Positions 12,283 through 23,259 of a stretch of 64,000 nt of DNA are shown here, in pieces; within the stretch, counting starts at the first letter, position 1, and every line of letters starts with the position of its first letter. A program made the translations under genes and the position numbers. The notes beneath the pieces are model-generated. The model saw only the letters and a program-made list of their open reading frames with translations, did no database searches and had not been told where the DNA came from. This DNA is from Epiperipatus broadwayi (taxonomy: Eukaryota; Onychophora; Udeonychophora; Euonychophora; Peripatidae), in contig JAQFVV010012986.1 of the NCBI GenBank assembly GCA_028023455.1, positions 260,501 to 324,500 of the forward strand, read 5' to 3'.

Positions 12283-12678
12283 AAAAATTTAAAAAATATT
12301 AAACACTAACATTATTCTGCCAAGCACTTTCAGTACCACGTACCAGACTCATGGTGACATATTGGAACTGAATGGTTAATATTCTAGTGCATGCTCAGTG
12401 GAACACTAGTGTTACACTGATTGATAACATTATTTGACTTAGCAATAAACCAAGCCTCTTTCAACTTCCTCTTTCTATCATTCGATTCATTATACACAGT
12501 ACTGATATTTTGAGGATAAAATTCATATCCACAAATACTTTCATGGTTTGAAAAAACAGATTAACTTGTGAATCAATTTTAGATTTTTTATATTGATAAG
12601 CATGATGTTGCAATCACATTAATACAGTAGCCTTTGTTTCACCATAATAAATAGAATTACAACCAATTTCTCTGCAGG
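12283..12678 (-). pseudogene. Penelope-like element fragment: GIY-YIG end and 3' region
   Basis: The minus strand from 12678 reads CREIGCNSIYYGETKATVL, later KSKIDSQVNLFFQ, and then NDRKRKLKEAWFIAKSNNVI at about 12420-12485. This order is typical of the C-terminus of PLE reverse transcriptases: a GIY-YIG nuclease (YYGET block, partner of the GIY half) followed by a final basic helix KEAW.I..S.N.IN. Frames are interrupted by stops, so it is a relic. It abuts, head to head, a second copy of the same 3' region (12679-12893). Confidence 0.75.
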
Positions 12679-12893
12679 CAATTGAACCAAATGATAGAAA
12701 AGAAAGTTGAAAAAAGTTTGGTTTATTGCTAAGTCAAATAACATTATCAATCAGCATAATACTAGGGTTTCACTGAGCATGCCACCCTATAATATTAACT
12801 ATTCTGTCCCAATATGTTGCCATGTGTTTGGTACATGGTACTGAAACCATTTAGCAAAATAATATTAATGTTTAATATTTTTTGTGCTCTGGT
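12679..12893 (+). pseudogene. Penelope-like element 3' fragment, inverted partner
   Basis: The plus strand begins near 'gaaccaaatgatagaaaaga' and repeats, in the opposite direction, the last coding part and 3' region of the neighbouring minus-strand copy ('tttattgctaagtcaaataa', 'cactgagcatgc', 'aatattaatgtttaatattt'). The arms together form an inverted repeat of about 200 bp around the longer 5' portion of the minus copy. Confidence 0.75.
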
Positions 12894-12944
12894 TGTCACA
12901 TGTTATATGTGTACAATAATTTAAATTATATAATAGTAATTTTT

Positions 12945-13141
12945 TAATAAGAGTACCAAACTCTCTATATACTGGTGCCATCAAGTGCAAGCCTTTGTAA
13001 TCAATGGATGCTTGAAACTAGTCTGGGAATGTATGAGTATGCATTAGATAAGGATTTTATGCACAAACCTCCCTACATCCATTGATTACAAAGGCTTGCA
13101 CTTGGTAGCACTACTGTATGGAGAGTTTGGTACTCTTATTA
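12945..13141. mobile_element. Palindromic MITE family M2, copy 1
   Basis: Arms 12949-13008 and 13078-13137 are 60-bp inverted repeats with few mismatches ('aagagtaccaaactctctat' against its complement). The loop is about 69 bp. Relatives: 34120-34446 with a longer loop, and a one-arm fragment at 30085-30125. Confidence 0.85.
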
Positions 13142-13455
13142 ACAGCATGTGTTAACATATGAAATGGTGATCATATGATGTTTTGATAGTAATTTTTTTG
13201 TTATCTTTAATAAAGCATTAAAATGTATATGAAATCACTTAGAATTTGTGTGTGTGTGCTGATTACTGTTTTGCATAAGGCCAATGGTGACCTTTCCTCT
13301 AGCCCTGATAATAATACAATATGTACAAGGAAGAAAAAAACCATATAAATATATACTATATAATTTTCCATTCATTTTTTATTAGCCAATAAATTAATTG
13401 ATGTTTTATTTATATTCTTACAGTTATATTTGTTGTAATTAATATAATTTGTTTC

Positions 13456-13768
13456 TTATATCTTCCTTCTATTATGTTCTTTAATATAATTTAAAGGTTT
13501 TACATAAATTACACAATCTATTTTATGCCATATTTTAAATAATGAATTCTTATAACAAAGATTTATCTTCTCTTCTATTAATTGCATTTTTCTGTTCTTT
13601 TGCTTGTTTTCTTGTATATCCATAGTAAATCGTATTACAATTTCCACAATTAATTTTATATGCAATTCCCTTTTTATGTTTCATATCATCTCTTATTTTA
13701 TAATTACCTATTAATTTGTCTAGATTTTTACTATTTGACCATCCTACATTGATCTTTTGTCTATACAA
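13456..13768 (-). pseudogene. Penelope-like element fragment: GIY-YIG nuclease
   Basis: The minus-strand frame 13768-13550 contains KKGIAYKINCGNCNTIYYGY: the GIY half (GIAYKI), the C..C knuckle and the YIG half (IYYGY), as in PLE endonucleases. The reading then shifts frame near 13600 and continues to 13456 with KIWHKIDCVIYVKPLN and YIKEHNRRKI, matching the later GIY-YIG region (H.iD......I...E...R). Thus one domain is split by a frameshift into two overlapping frames. The second G of YIG is retained; the catalytic Arg region is degenerate. No reverse transcriptase domain is visible upstream. Confidence 0.75.
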
Positions 13769-14216
13769 TGTGATAAATTAATTTTGGGAAAACATTCAAA
13801 TATATGCCATAACAAAAGCAATCGCAGTTCTCATTAAAGCTGTAATGGCTTAAAGGATGATCAGTTGGAGGCTTTTAAAGGTACATTGAAAATCAGCATC
13901 ATCCTTACTGCTGAAAGAATGTTATGCTGGAAAATCCTACAAAGTTAAAGCTTTAACAGATAGATTGTTATCTTTGACTGTCTGTCATGTTAACTTGAAT
14001 GACCTCAAATTGATGTGCTAAATTTCCTACCTAAACATAAAATTGAGAATAAACCATAGCTAAGGATTCATGATTCATAAAACAACAAATCTTTAATTCA
14101 AAGATGAAGATATATCAAGAATGTGGATCATCTTGCAAAAGTCAAATAATATTCTAATGATTTTAGATATTGTTACTCAAGAGATAAATCAAATCTTCAA
14201 GATTTGCCATGGACTG

Positions 14217-14219
<3 letters not shown>
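13769..14219. other. No recognised gene
   Basis: Slightly more complex sequence than its surroundings, possibly more of the adjacent element, but frames are broken and I recognise no domain. Confidence 0.35.

Positions 14220-14262
<43 letters not shown>
14220..14262. repeat. (TA)n microsatellite
   Basis: Uninterrupted TA dinucleotides followed by a few CA units. Confidence 0.95.
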
Positions 14263-14264
<2 letters not shown>

Positions 14265-14790
14265 AACTTCAAGTCAGTTGATGGTTAAATTTATATTTTA
14301 TTTACTTTCTGAAGTCTAAAATTTATGGCTATTATTATAATTAACAAGCTAATTATTTTATTTTCTTACTCAAAGCATATATATGTATTGTACCAGTCGA
14401 AAAACCCACCATCTAAACTGCAAGTCGGATCCAAACTCAGCTGGTTCAAACTGAATTCAAACCCAACTCACTAGCTCAGATTAGTAGAAATCGACGGCAT
14501 GGTGCTATGCACCAAGAAACTAGCTCAACAGTTGGTGAGGATCAGAGACCCCTGAACTGACATTAATATCTGATAATAAACTGACTAAAATAATTTTAAA
14601 TCGAATCATATGTATATGTTCAGGTTGCCAACACAGACAGCGAGTATTAACATTAAAATAATTATGAAGGAATTGAGCACTAAGAAACCAAGTGTGTTTA
14701 GAAAATATTTAATAATAATAATTTGTTTTGTTTGAATTTTAAATAATGATTATATTAATTAATTCTAGTCCTTAAACAAAGTTTATAATT
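14263..14790. other. No recognised gene
   Basis: 14390-14600 has a balanced base composition ('ccaccatctaaactgcaagt' and following) but no ORF or family match. Confidence 0.4.
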
Positions 14791-16480
14791 ATAATACGAG
14801 TGGCGGTTCTTATTATATGCCAATGAGTATTACGCAATATTTGAATGTTTATGTCTATGCCCTCCCACAAGAAATAAAAGGCAGATAAAGGTATTCATTA
14901 GTAAAGGAAATTATTACTCTAATTTTATACGAAAGAATGTGATATTTATTTCACATTCGCAAATCCATTCGTGAAGAGCAAGATACGTATTTCAGGGCAT
15001 AACTTTTAATCTTTATTAGAAAACTTATTTTGAGATATAACAGAGAATTTGTTGGACTTTAATTTAAATCACTTCATCACGAATTACGAGCATCAGAGCG
15101 GGCTTTACTGGAACAGAGAGGTAACAGTGCTGACGAATTATGAGCTACAAAGTGAAATTGAAAGACGATGGCTAGTCGATAATCAAAGTCCTATGGCGGC
15201 TTGCGTCTGACAAGTCTTATGCCCTTTGACTAATATGAACAGGAGAGGAAGAGCTTTCTTCCTCGATAATTTAAATAACAGAAATATGATCACCAACCAG
15301 CCTAACGGAGCGGAGGATTGCCCTACGTCAGCAACGTTCGAAGATGATGACTTGATAGTCATCATTTGAATACTAAACCCCTATAGAATGCTCTACATGA
15401 TTATTTGATCAAATTCATTAAAGTCAAACGAGCTTTTAACTAAAACTATATTAAAGTATTTGCAAATCATATTAATTATGCCCCAATCATCGTGCCCTTC
15501 CTGAATCTAAATAGAAATTAACTGAAATTTGAATTAGAGTATATTTAGTTGATTCCTTTATCGACCCTTTTGCAAAAAACATTTTAAGATTATATTTGAA
15601 TAATAAACAAATATTAGTGAAACGAGAAAATAGCGGTGGCATAGATCAGAAATGGAGCTAATAATTTATTATTAGCCAATCACAAAAATAATAAACATGT
15701 AATAATTTCTTTCAGCTCGATGATTGATAGAACTTATAAATTTAGTTCTAATGGGCGAGAACTACTATTAGAATTAATATTATATTATTTGCGTGAGGCA
15801 AATAGAACAAAGGAGCTCATCGAGTCGAAAGATTATTGGCATATAATTAAAGTAACAACATTAACAAATTACACAAATATATATATATATAATATAATAA
15901 ATGAACCGCCAAGTAAGAAAAGAGAAAGTTAAAGACTAGAAGTTGAGAAAATTACGATATAAGTTTACAGTAGCATGAATAAAAGGTTTTATAAAGATTA
16001 TTACGTTAAAGAATAAAAGAGCTCTAAAAGGGAGTGTAAAGTAAAGTTCAAAACTGGCCAGAAAGATTAAGGTTCATTTAGAAACATATTACCCAATTCT
16101 TCTGAGGCTGGTTCTTAGTTTACACGTCCAGGTTGGTAAAAACATAGGCATGCATTTAGTCAATTACTTGAACAGCATTTTAGTGGCTTTTTATAATTTT
16201 AGCAGCATGATTGGTCCGGATAAGATTCAGCAGCTTCATTGAAGATTTTTAGGGGACTTCAGGAACAAATAGCCAGATTCCTGATGTTTTAGCCCTTCAC
16301 CATGATTGAAACACTATTTAATTTTATAATTTAAAAACGCACAGAGTTGACTGCACTTCTCTACAACAAAGATGGCTTCTTCTTCTCCAAACTTTTCAGA
16401 GCTATATATACTGTCCTCTCTGATGCCTTCAGGCTAGCGCTTCTTTCATTATCAATGTTTTTAGATACATTCCTTCGATA
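14790..16480. other. Higher-complexity block of unknown origin
   Basis: This 1.7-kb block has fewer homopolymers and more GC than the flanks. Small frames exist on both strands (minus 15183-15365; plus 15720-15932) but neither shows a domain or codon pattern I recognise. It could be a retrotransposon LTR/UTR, an unannotated exon cluster or a non-coding RNA. I see no defensible TG...CA ends or target duplication. Confidence 0.35.
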
Positions 16481-17323
16481 AGGCTTTCAAACTCATTAAC
16501 TTGAATTCATTTTCTAATTAGAAAATGAATTCTTAAAATCAGAAAATGATTTTAATTAGGAAATCCTTATCTTTTTTTCTAATTAATAAAACTTTAACTG
16601 TTGTTTTTGAAAAGGGAAAATCTGAAATCTTATCGAAAGAATGTGGCTTTTAATCAATAAAACTTTAACATTCCCGACGCAATGAAACTTTAAACAATTA
16701 TATATATTTAAATATATACGCACAATCCACGCAGTTAAAATATATAAATTCATGAATAATTCTATCATGAATTTATTAATAGAATTGATCAATTTTAACC
16801 TGAAACTAATTAATTTTAGTATGCATTTATAAAATAAGTTTCCTTTATGGAAATTAGCGTGGATTGAACGTATAAAGCCCCATTGCATCGGAAATTTAAG
16901 GTTAGTATTATGTGTTTGAAGTGGGCTTATGGCTAGATGTCATGAAGCTAGGATTGAACTCAGATCCGACTGCTTCAGTATATATATATTTTGTTAAAAT
17001 TCTTTGAGAAAGATCCTTCAAATGCATGAAGAAAAATAAATTTGTTTTCTTTCTTTGCTTTTACCTTCAGCCCCTCTCCCCCTCAATTTACTGAAAAATA
17101 ATAAAATGCTTTTAATAAGATATTATCAAAATGTATTAAATGTTTTAAAATAAATTTTCAAAAGTATATTTAATTTTAATTAATGAAAAACCTTAGTGAA
17201 TACATCTATTCAATGTTTATGTTTTATTGTTGTAATATATTTAATCCCATAACATAATGATATTTTATTTAAAAAAATTGTCAAATGAAAATGCTTTCTT
17301 CCTTTCCATTATATATATATATT
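16481..17323. other. AT-rich, no gene
   Basis: Contains small palindromes around 16514-16555 ('tctaattaga' type). A minus-strand frame at 16583-16888 is low-complexity and probably random. Confidence 0.45.
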
Positions 17324-18040
17324 AAAGATCAGCCTTTCAAGCTATTGTGCATGTGCTTTTTACGAGTGTTAATAATAAATGAATACTTTCACTCCCAACA
17401 CAAGATATAGTATTTATGAAAAAATAAAATGAATCCACTTATTCTTTCCAACCCAAATACTTATATATGGGCAAATCTTAAGAACTGGAAATGAAAGTGT
17501 GAGGATAGACCATTCACTTTAAATTACTGTTTACGATGTCTGAATGAATGACGTCGATGAAATTATCTAGAATTTACTAAATGTCACTCTCAAATGAAAC
17601 TTAAAACATATGTAAATAAGAATTTATTTTATCTATAGCTGATCTTTAATGTATTACAATTTACAAATGTTGCGCTATATATAAAATAAATGCTTATTTA
17701 CATATGTTTAAGTTTCATTTGAGAGTGATGTTTAGTAAATTCTAGATAATTTTGTCGACGTCATTCATTCAGACATCGTAAACAGTAATTTAAAGTGAGT
17801 GGTCTATCCTCACGCTTTCATTTCCAGTACTTAAGATTTGTCCATATATAAGCATTTGGGTTGGAAAGAATAAGTGGATTCATTTTTTCTTTCATAAATA
17901 CTATATCTTGTGTTGGGAGTGAAAGTATTCATTTATTATTAACACTCGTAAAAAGCGCATGCACAATAGCTTGAAAGGCTGATCTTTAATGTATTACAAT
18001 TTATAAACATTGCGCTAAATATAAAATAAATGCTTATTTA
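17324..18040. mobile_element. Large foldback element, about 310-bp arms plus tandem end
   Basis: The left arm 17324-17638 ('aagatcagcctttcaagcta' ... 'acatatgtaaataag') is the inverse of 17681-17987, with small differences, around a loop of about 42 bp. The loop sequence ('tgatctttaatgtattacaa' ... 'gttgcgct') is repeated directly right of the right arm (17980-18040), so a unit of about 345 bp is also arranged head to tail. No coding capacity. It resembles a foldback/MITE transposon that has both inverted and tandem copies. Confidence 0.85.
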
Positions 18041-18834
18041 CACACACACACATATATATATGCATCTTATCTATACAATACATACTTAAATAATTAAGGG
18101 CTGTTATATCAAAGGAGTAGACTTTGTTGTCTAAAGCTTTTATCTTATGTATTAAACAAATATTTTTATTAGATACTTCTTTAGCTGCTAGATAGAGGAA
18201 TATTTTATAGTAGGTGATGTACTTGGAAATGTACCATTGTCATTAGATGAATGAACTGCAATTCAATTTATAAATAAAATAAGACTTGGTTTTATCATTT
18301 CTATAGTTGAATAACATTTGAAGATAATAAGACAATTGATATTTTCCTCTTATTATAATGGACAGCAATATATGAACAGATATATAAAAATCTTAGTCAA
18401 TCTATGTGCTAGGATGCATGTTTTTTAGTCTCATCTTTACAATATTTCTCATTTTTAGTCTCATGCATTCACTTATCTGTGAATGATGAAAAAGAATGTT
18501 TTTATGAGCAACATATAATTATAGTTTCTGGATTCTTCCACATATGTACATAAAAATCTAGAAACTATATTCATATATATATATATACAGTCAATTCTTG
18601 ATCATTGATCCATCCATCATCTGTTTTTTTTTTTTTTTTGGTCACAAAATAGTCATTTAGAAATACATGTTATTTTCCCCCATCTATCAGCGATCACATT
18701 GTAATTCTGACATAACATTTTTTATATGGATGGAGGCTTTTTAATTTGAAACAACATGTGTTATTTTATTTAAATAATAATGATAATAATATAACAAATA
18801 TAGTTTTTTTTAAATTCTTATAATTAATGATATA
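18041..18834. other. AT-rich, no gene
   Basis: CA/TA microsatellite at about 18041-18060 and a T-run near 18623. Nothing else recognised. Confidence 0.5.
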
Positions 18835-18980
18835 ATTAGAGAGAATTTGAACCCAGAATTTCAAACTCTCTTCAGCCATCCACTCTATCTTATACAATTG
18901 ATACAAATGACCACATATATGTGAAAAACATGATCTCCAATATATACATTTTGTGTTCAAATCCTCTTTAATTACATCTA
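18835..18980 (+). repeat. Interspersed repeat R1, partial copy
   Basis: 'gaatttgaacccagaatttc', 'ccatccact', 'accacatat' and 'tatacattttgtgttcaaat' follow the R1 order. Confidence 0.6.
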
Positions 18981-19064
18981 GCTTAAGTATATATACTATA
19001 TTAGTATTTAAAAATTAGTGATATAGTAACTGATGTAGTGTCTGATAAAATAAATTTAAGAGCT

Positions 19065-19140
19065 AAAACTCAATATGTGACTGTCACTCAAATATCCTAT
19101 GACTTCTCAAACAACTAACCATTTGATTCTTATTGTTTTA
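19065..19140 (+). repeat. SINE-like repeat R4, copy
   Basis: 'gtcactcaaatatcctatga' then 'cttctcaaacaactaaccat' and 'ttgattctta', the R4 core. Confidence 0.45.
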
Positions 19141-19190
19141 ATTGTAGATTTTTATAATATAATAACATTATATTTTATAATAAACTCTAC

Positions 19191-19329
19191 CAGGAATAGC
19201 ATCAACTGGATCATCAATACGAAGCTTAAGTATCAACCAATGCCAGAATAAATATTGTAGCCCTGCTATTACTCCCACAACACATGCCATCCAAGAATCA
19301 TACTTGTTAGCACCTGCACAAACAGAAAC
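19191..19329 (-). CDS. Amt: Ammonium transporter, internal exon E
   Basis: This 139-nt exon encodes VSVCAGANKYDSWMACVVG followed by VIAGLQYLFWHWLI and LKLRIDDPVDAIP. It corresponds to the Amt region GLV..CAG......W....G..AG......... ..IDDP.DA..VH. The IDDPVDA motif is a strong family marker and normally precedes the second conserved histidine. The acceptor is TTTTTAG and the donor GTAGAG (intron begins 19190). The exon ends with one base of the next codon, consistent with G|TN for the expected valine before the histidine. I could not find the following exon (HAGGG-type motif and the last helices) between 1 and 19190, so it probably lies left of the window. Confidence 0.92.
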
Positions 19330-19464
19330 CTAAAAATTATATCAAATACAAAGGTTCTATATTTTACATAAAAATTTTAAATAAGAATGTAATTGTATAA
19401 TATTATCATTTAATAAATGACATTTTTAAAATTATTTTAAAAAGTTGTCTCCTAATTCACTTAC
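19330..19464 (-). other. Short intron between Amt exons D and E
   Basis: A 135-bp AT-rich phase-0 intron with a GTAAGT donor and a TTTTTAG acceptor. It is the only compact intron in this gene; the neighbours are 12-18 kb. Confidence 0.9.
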
Positions 19465-19698
19465 CATTCCAGCTAGAGCTCCATTGAGACACATCAAGAA
19501 ACTCCATTTCTTAATATTAAATGCACCAAGTTTGCATAGAACTATAACTAAAAATGCTCCAAATCCAGCAGAAATGGCAGTGTTTACTACAGATCGACCC
19601 ACAATAAAACTGTCTCCAATGTTGGAAATTCTAGCTTGAGAACCAGCATTAAATGCAAATACTCCAAAATAAAGAAAAAATCCTCCAAGTGCAACTAA
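19465..19698 (-). CDS. Amt: Ammonium transporter, internal exon D
   Basis: This 234-nt exon (78 codons, phase 0 at both ends) encodes LVALGGFFLYFGVFAFNAGS, then a segment with VNTAISAGFGAFLV, and ends KKWSFLMCLNGALAGM. It matches the Amt segment P.. LGGF.L.FGW..FN.GS followed by a helix and the N..L.G.V motif. The acceptor is TTTTTAG (the downstream TTAG is read as coding TTA-G because LVALGG fits the family), and the donor GTAAGT starts at 19464. It is joined to the next exon by an intron of only 135 bp. Letters A, B, D, E reflect an inferred missing exon C between 32152 and 19698. Confidence 0.92.
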
Positions 19699-21306
19699 CT
19701 AAAAATTATATATATATATGTATAAATGTATGCACAATACAATCAAACATTATATATACATATACACCCACATATATATAAAGCAGAATTGCTTTATATA
19801 ATCCATATTTTCATCTACACACATTGCTATGACTTTACTTATACTAACATTAAATAGTGATGTGTGTGTGTGTATATATATATAGAGAGAGAGAACTTGA
19901 GAAGAAGAGACATAAAATAGCCTTAAAAACTCAATTAAAGGATAATAACTTCTCCAGTTATTATTATATAGAGAAATGATAAAGAGCAGATATTACTCAT
20001 CAAGTAGTCAACTTGTGATTGGAAACAATTTTATAATTCTTGTCTTTATGTTATTCTCTAGTTAAAATAATTAGATACTCATTTATATCTGGATTTGTAG
20101 TGGAATGGCTGTCTTCAAAAAATGTCCTAACTACGTTTGAAAGTTCTCCGATATTCAAAAAAGTTTCTTAAAGTTCAATCTGGATTTCAAGCATAAACTT
20201 TACAATCTGATAGACTATCACTAGCATTATAAGATCCTTAAAAAAAAATTCCATTATGTTTCAAAAGAACAGAAAAAAAAAGAAGATAGTTATAAGAAAA
20301 TGATAAAAATGTTAATGTTGTTTATCTCGTAACTGCATACAAAACGCAAGCCTTGAATTATTAAGTATTAATGAAGTAAATGGTTTAAGTATTATAGATG
20401 ATGTATGTGAAAATAATGAGCAAAGGCTTCACTGCATGCATATTCGTGTGTGTATATATATATGTTAAAACTTTTTCTCCTAAATTAATCAAATCCATGT
20501 CTATTAGATTACAATTGTCATTCTTTCAAACAACAAATATATTAAAATAAAATTCAATATTCATGCTGTAAATATGAAACATTAAATTTCATAAATTTTT
20601 AATATATATAACTTCAAATCAACAAACACATCAACATTTCGCTTATATTAATTTTTTCTCTGTATGCATGAATTTCTTTGCAAATACATACACACATAAT
20701 TATAAATGTTAAATTCCAATTACTTTTTACTTGAGACCAATCTATTAGAAATATTACTTGACTTTGGAAAAGATTGATCTCAAAGTGTTACATTAATGAA
20801 CTTCTTAGTTATATATTCCGCAATTGGATTAATATTCAACCTCTATGCACTAATATAGTCAAATCTATTTTTAAAATGTTTAAATTACAGTTATTAAATA
20901 TTGTTTACAAATATAGATATTTATTATTTTTCTATATAATTTATATTATATACGATTTCTGCGCTAGTAAATAAAATTGAATATTAAATACTTCTATTCC
21001 ATCACACATGCTTAAAACATGTGAATAAAGATTAAATTGTTTGCTTTTATGTGATATGTAATACGTTATATACGAGCTTTATTTTGAAACGGAAATAGTC
21101 TGCCTACGGTGCACATGACAAATGTGAAGCATTGTGGGAATAAATGTGATATATTGAACTTCTGATAATAAAAAATAAACATGGGTCTTGTAAAGTAATA
21201 CTGTAATCAAAAAAACAATTATTATTATTATGCAGAAAATAATTTATAACATAAATTCAGATTCAGTGAATCAGAAGTAGAATTTTTGTTTGGTATTCAT
21301 TCTGGA
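19699..21306 (-). other. Amt intron sequence, no exon found
   Basis: AT-rich with TA/CA microsatellites (19710-19780, 19860-19890). The plus-strand frame at 20774-20974 is low-complexity. No stretch fits the missing Amt segment. Confidence 0.55.
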
Positions 21307-21405
21307 TGTAATAACTGAAACACAGGCTTGTTATATACCTGTGGCTATATATATATATGTAATATAGCCACAGGTATATAACAAGCCTGTGTTTCAGTTA
21401 TTACA
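21307..21405. repeat. Perfect 43-bp inverted repeat (hairpin)
   Basis: Arms 21307-21349 and 21363-21405 are exact reverse complements ('tgtaataactgaaacacagg' onward), separated by a 13-base AT loop. No mismatch in 43 bp is exceptional in this decayed sequence and suggests a recent palindromic MITE, gene conversion, or selection. Confidence 0.95.
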
Positions 21406-21482
21406 TTATAGAGATGTCTGCCCATCCTTGCATATGTATTAAATGGATTATGTCCTGTACATGTGGGGTTCAGATTGACCTT

Positions 21483-21835
21483 AGGTCAACATGGGTGTGA
21501 CAATAATCTCGGCCTCAGGGTGGCCTTTGAGCATTCCATCATCAGATTTTCAATTGGATGGACGGTTGAAGAGTTGGAGTGTAGAGTGGATTGAAGCCTG
21601 TCCATTAAACTATGAGGATAGTCTATCTTAATATATATCTGAGCACTTATACTATATATGTATGTAAAGATGATAGTCTGGACCAACTGATGATTGCTGG
21701 TTTAGCATGAAATACGTATATTGGTGATTATTTATCTTTTCAGCATATATGTGTTTAGGTGTATCAGTGTTATTAGATAGAGTGGAGAGAGGTGGGTGGT
21801 GTGAAAGTCTGTGCTCATATACTCTGGATGTAAAT
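21483..21835 (-). repeat. Interspersed repeat R1, long copy
   Basis: The reverse complement contains the whole R1 order: 'gtgtgaaagtctg', 'gataaataatcacc', 'gtatttcatgctaaaccag', 'ttggtccaga', 'attaagatag', 'atggacaggcttcaa' and 'actcttcaaccg'. It runs toward the assembly gap. Confidence 0.8.
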
Positions 21836-21883
21836 AAATATTTTACATGTGTTTAATTTCGATCTGGTTAATATAAAGTGAGT

Positions 21884-22383
21884 NNNNNNNNNNNNNNNNN
21901 NNNNNNNNNNNNNNNNNNNNNNNNNNNNNNNNNNNNNNNNNNNNNNNNNNNNNNNNNNNNNNNNNNNNNNNNNNNNNNNNNNNNNNNNNNNNNNNNNNNN
22001 NNNNNNNNNNNNNNNNNNNNNNNNNNNNNNNNNNNNNNNNNNNNNNNNNNNNNNNNNNNNNNNNNNNNNNNNNNNNNNNNNNNNNNNNNNNNNNNNNNNN
22101 NNNNNNNNNNNNNNNNNNNNNNNNNNNNNNNNNNNNNNNNNNNNNNNNNNNNNNNNNNNNNNNNNNNNNNNNNNNNNNNNNNNNNNNNNNNNNNNNNNNN
22201 NNNNNNNNNNNNNNNNNNNNNNNNNNNNNNNNNNNNNNNNNNNNNNNNNNNNNNNNNNNNNNNNNNNNNNNNNNNNNNNNNNNNNNNNNNNNNNNNNNNN
22301 NNNNNNNNNNNNNNNNNNNNNNNNNNNNNNNNNNNNNNNNNNNNNNNNNNNNNNNNNNNNNNNNNNNNNNNNNNNNNNNNNNN
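21884..22383. other. Assembly gap (500 N)
   Basis: A run of 500 undetermined bases. The round number suggests a scaffolding gap of unspecified true length. It lies in the intron that should contain the missing Amt exon C. Confidence 0.99.
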
Positions 22384-22855
22384 TTACATTACGTCACCAA
22401 TGCGATGGTCCTTTCGCTGCGGTCCGATTCCATAGGGATTTCTTCTTATTTGCTAACAGTTTCTATTGTTTTCTTATCTGACCGGTGTTTTTACATTTAA
22501 ATGCCGAAGGCTGGTTTACATTTAACTAATTAACAATCATTTCCATTTCTGATTAATTAACCTGTTTTCCAAATCAAAAATATATTTAAAGATAAATTTA
22601 AAGATATAATTTCATCTCCAAATCTTTTTAAAATTTAGTTTTAAAATACTTTTTCTTTAATAAAGTTTTATTTTAATAATTTTTCATTATCTGTGCGATT
22701 TAATATATAAGAGTTTAAGATGATATTTAATTTCAATTTTTAATTCTTAAAGAAAATTTTTAAATGCGAACTTTTTAATTTACTTTCATGTTTAATAAAT
22801 AAATAAAAAAAACAATGTAACGAACGTCTATGCTCGTTACAATATATATATATAC
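22384..22855 (+). repeat. Interspersed repeat R2, copy 3 (most complete end)
   Basis: Starts at the gap with 'gtcaccaatgcgatggtcc', includes 'caatcatttccattt' and 'atctgtgcga', and ends in the stem-loop GTAACGA-acgtctatgc-TCGTTAC (about 22818-22841), then a TA/CA microsatellite. Confidence 0.8.
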
Positions 22856-23259
22856 ACACACACATATGCACACTCACACAATATTATCAAATTATTGTTA
22901 TATTAACTAGTTATTAATCATTATTGATATTTTCTATTAAAAGTTGGAGTGTGGAATGATTAGTTGTTTGGGAAATCATGGAGCTCATTCTGATTTTTTT
23001 TTTATGCTGGAATGTTACGTGAACTTCTTGGACCAATGCTCACTTCTGATATTCTGGTGCTCAAATATCATAAAATCTCCCCCAGCCACAATTCATTTAA
23101 CTCATTAAAAATTTTGTTCAATGCTTACCAAATAAACATTGTAATATTTTTAAATTCTTGTCTAAAAAAAATAACCATCTTCAAATATAATATTTCTGTC
23201 ATTTTGATGAGAGAACAGATTAAATATAATGAAAAACAATAAAGGATCAGATTCACAAA
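22856..23259. other. No gene
   Basis: CA microsatellite at the left, otherwise AT-rich. 23010-23090 faintly resembles the R4 SINE-like core. The frame 23012-23242 is not convincing. Confidence 0.45.

Noticed and set aside
15720-15932. Plus-strand frame of 70 codons in the unknown block
   Set aside because: No recognised domain, ends in a TA repeat; insufficient to call a gene.
19445-19639. Plus-strand frame, 64 codons
   Set aside because: Antisense of Amt exon D.
21878-22435. 185-codon plus-strand frame
   Set aside because: It consists almost entirely of undetermined bases in the assembly gap.
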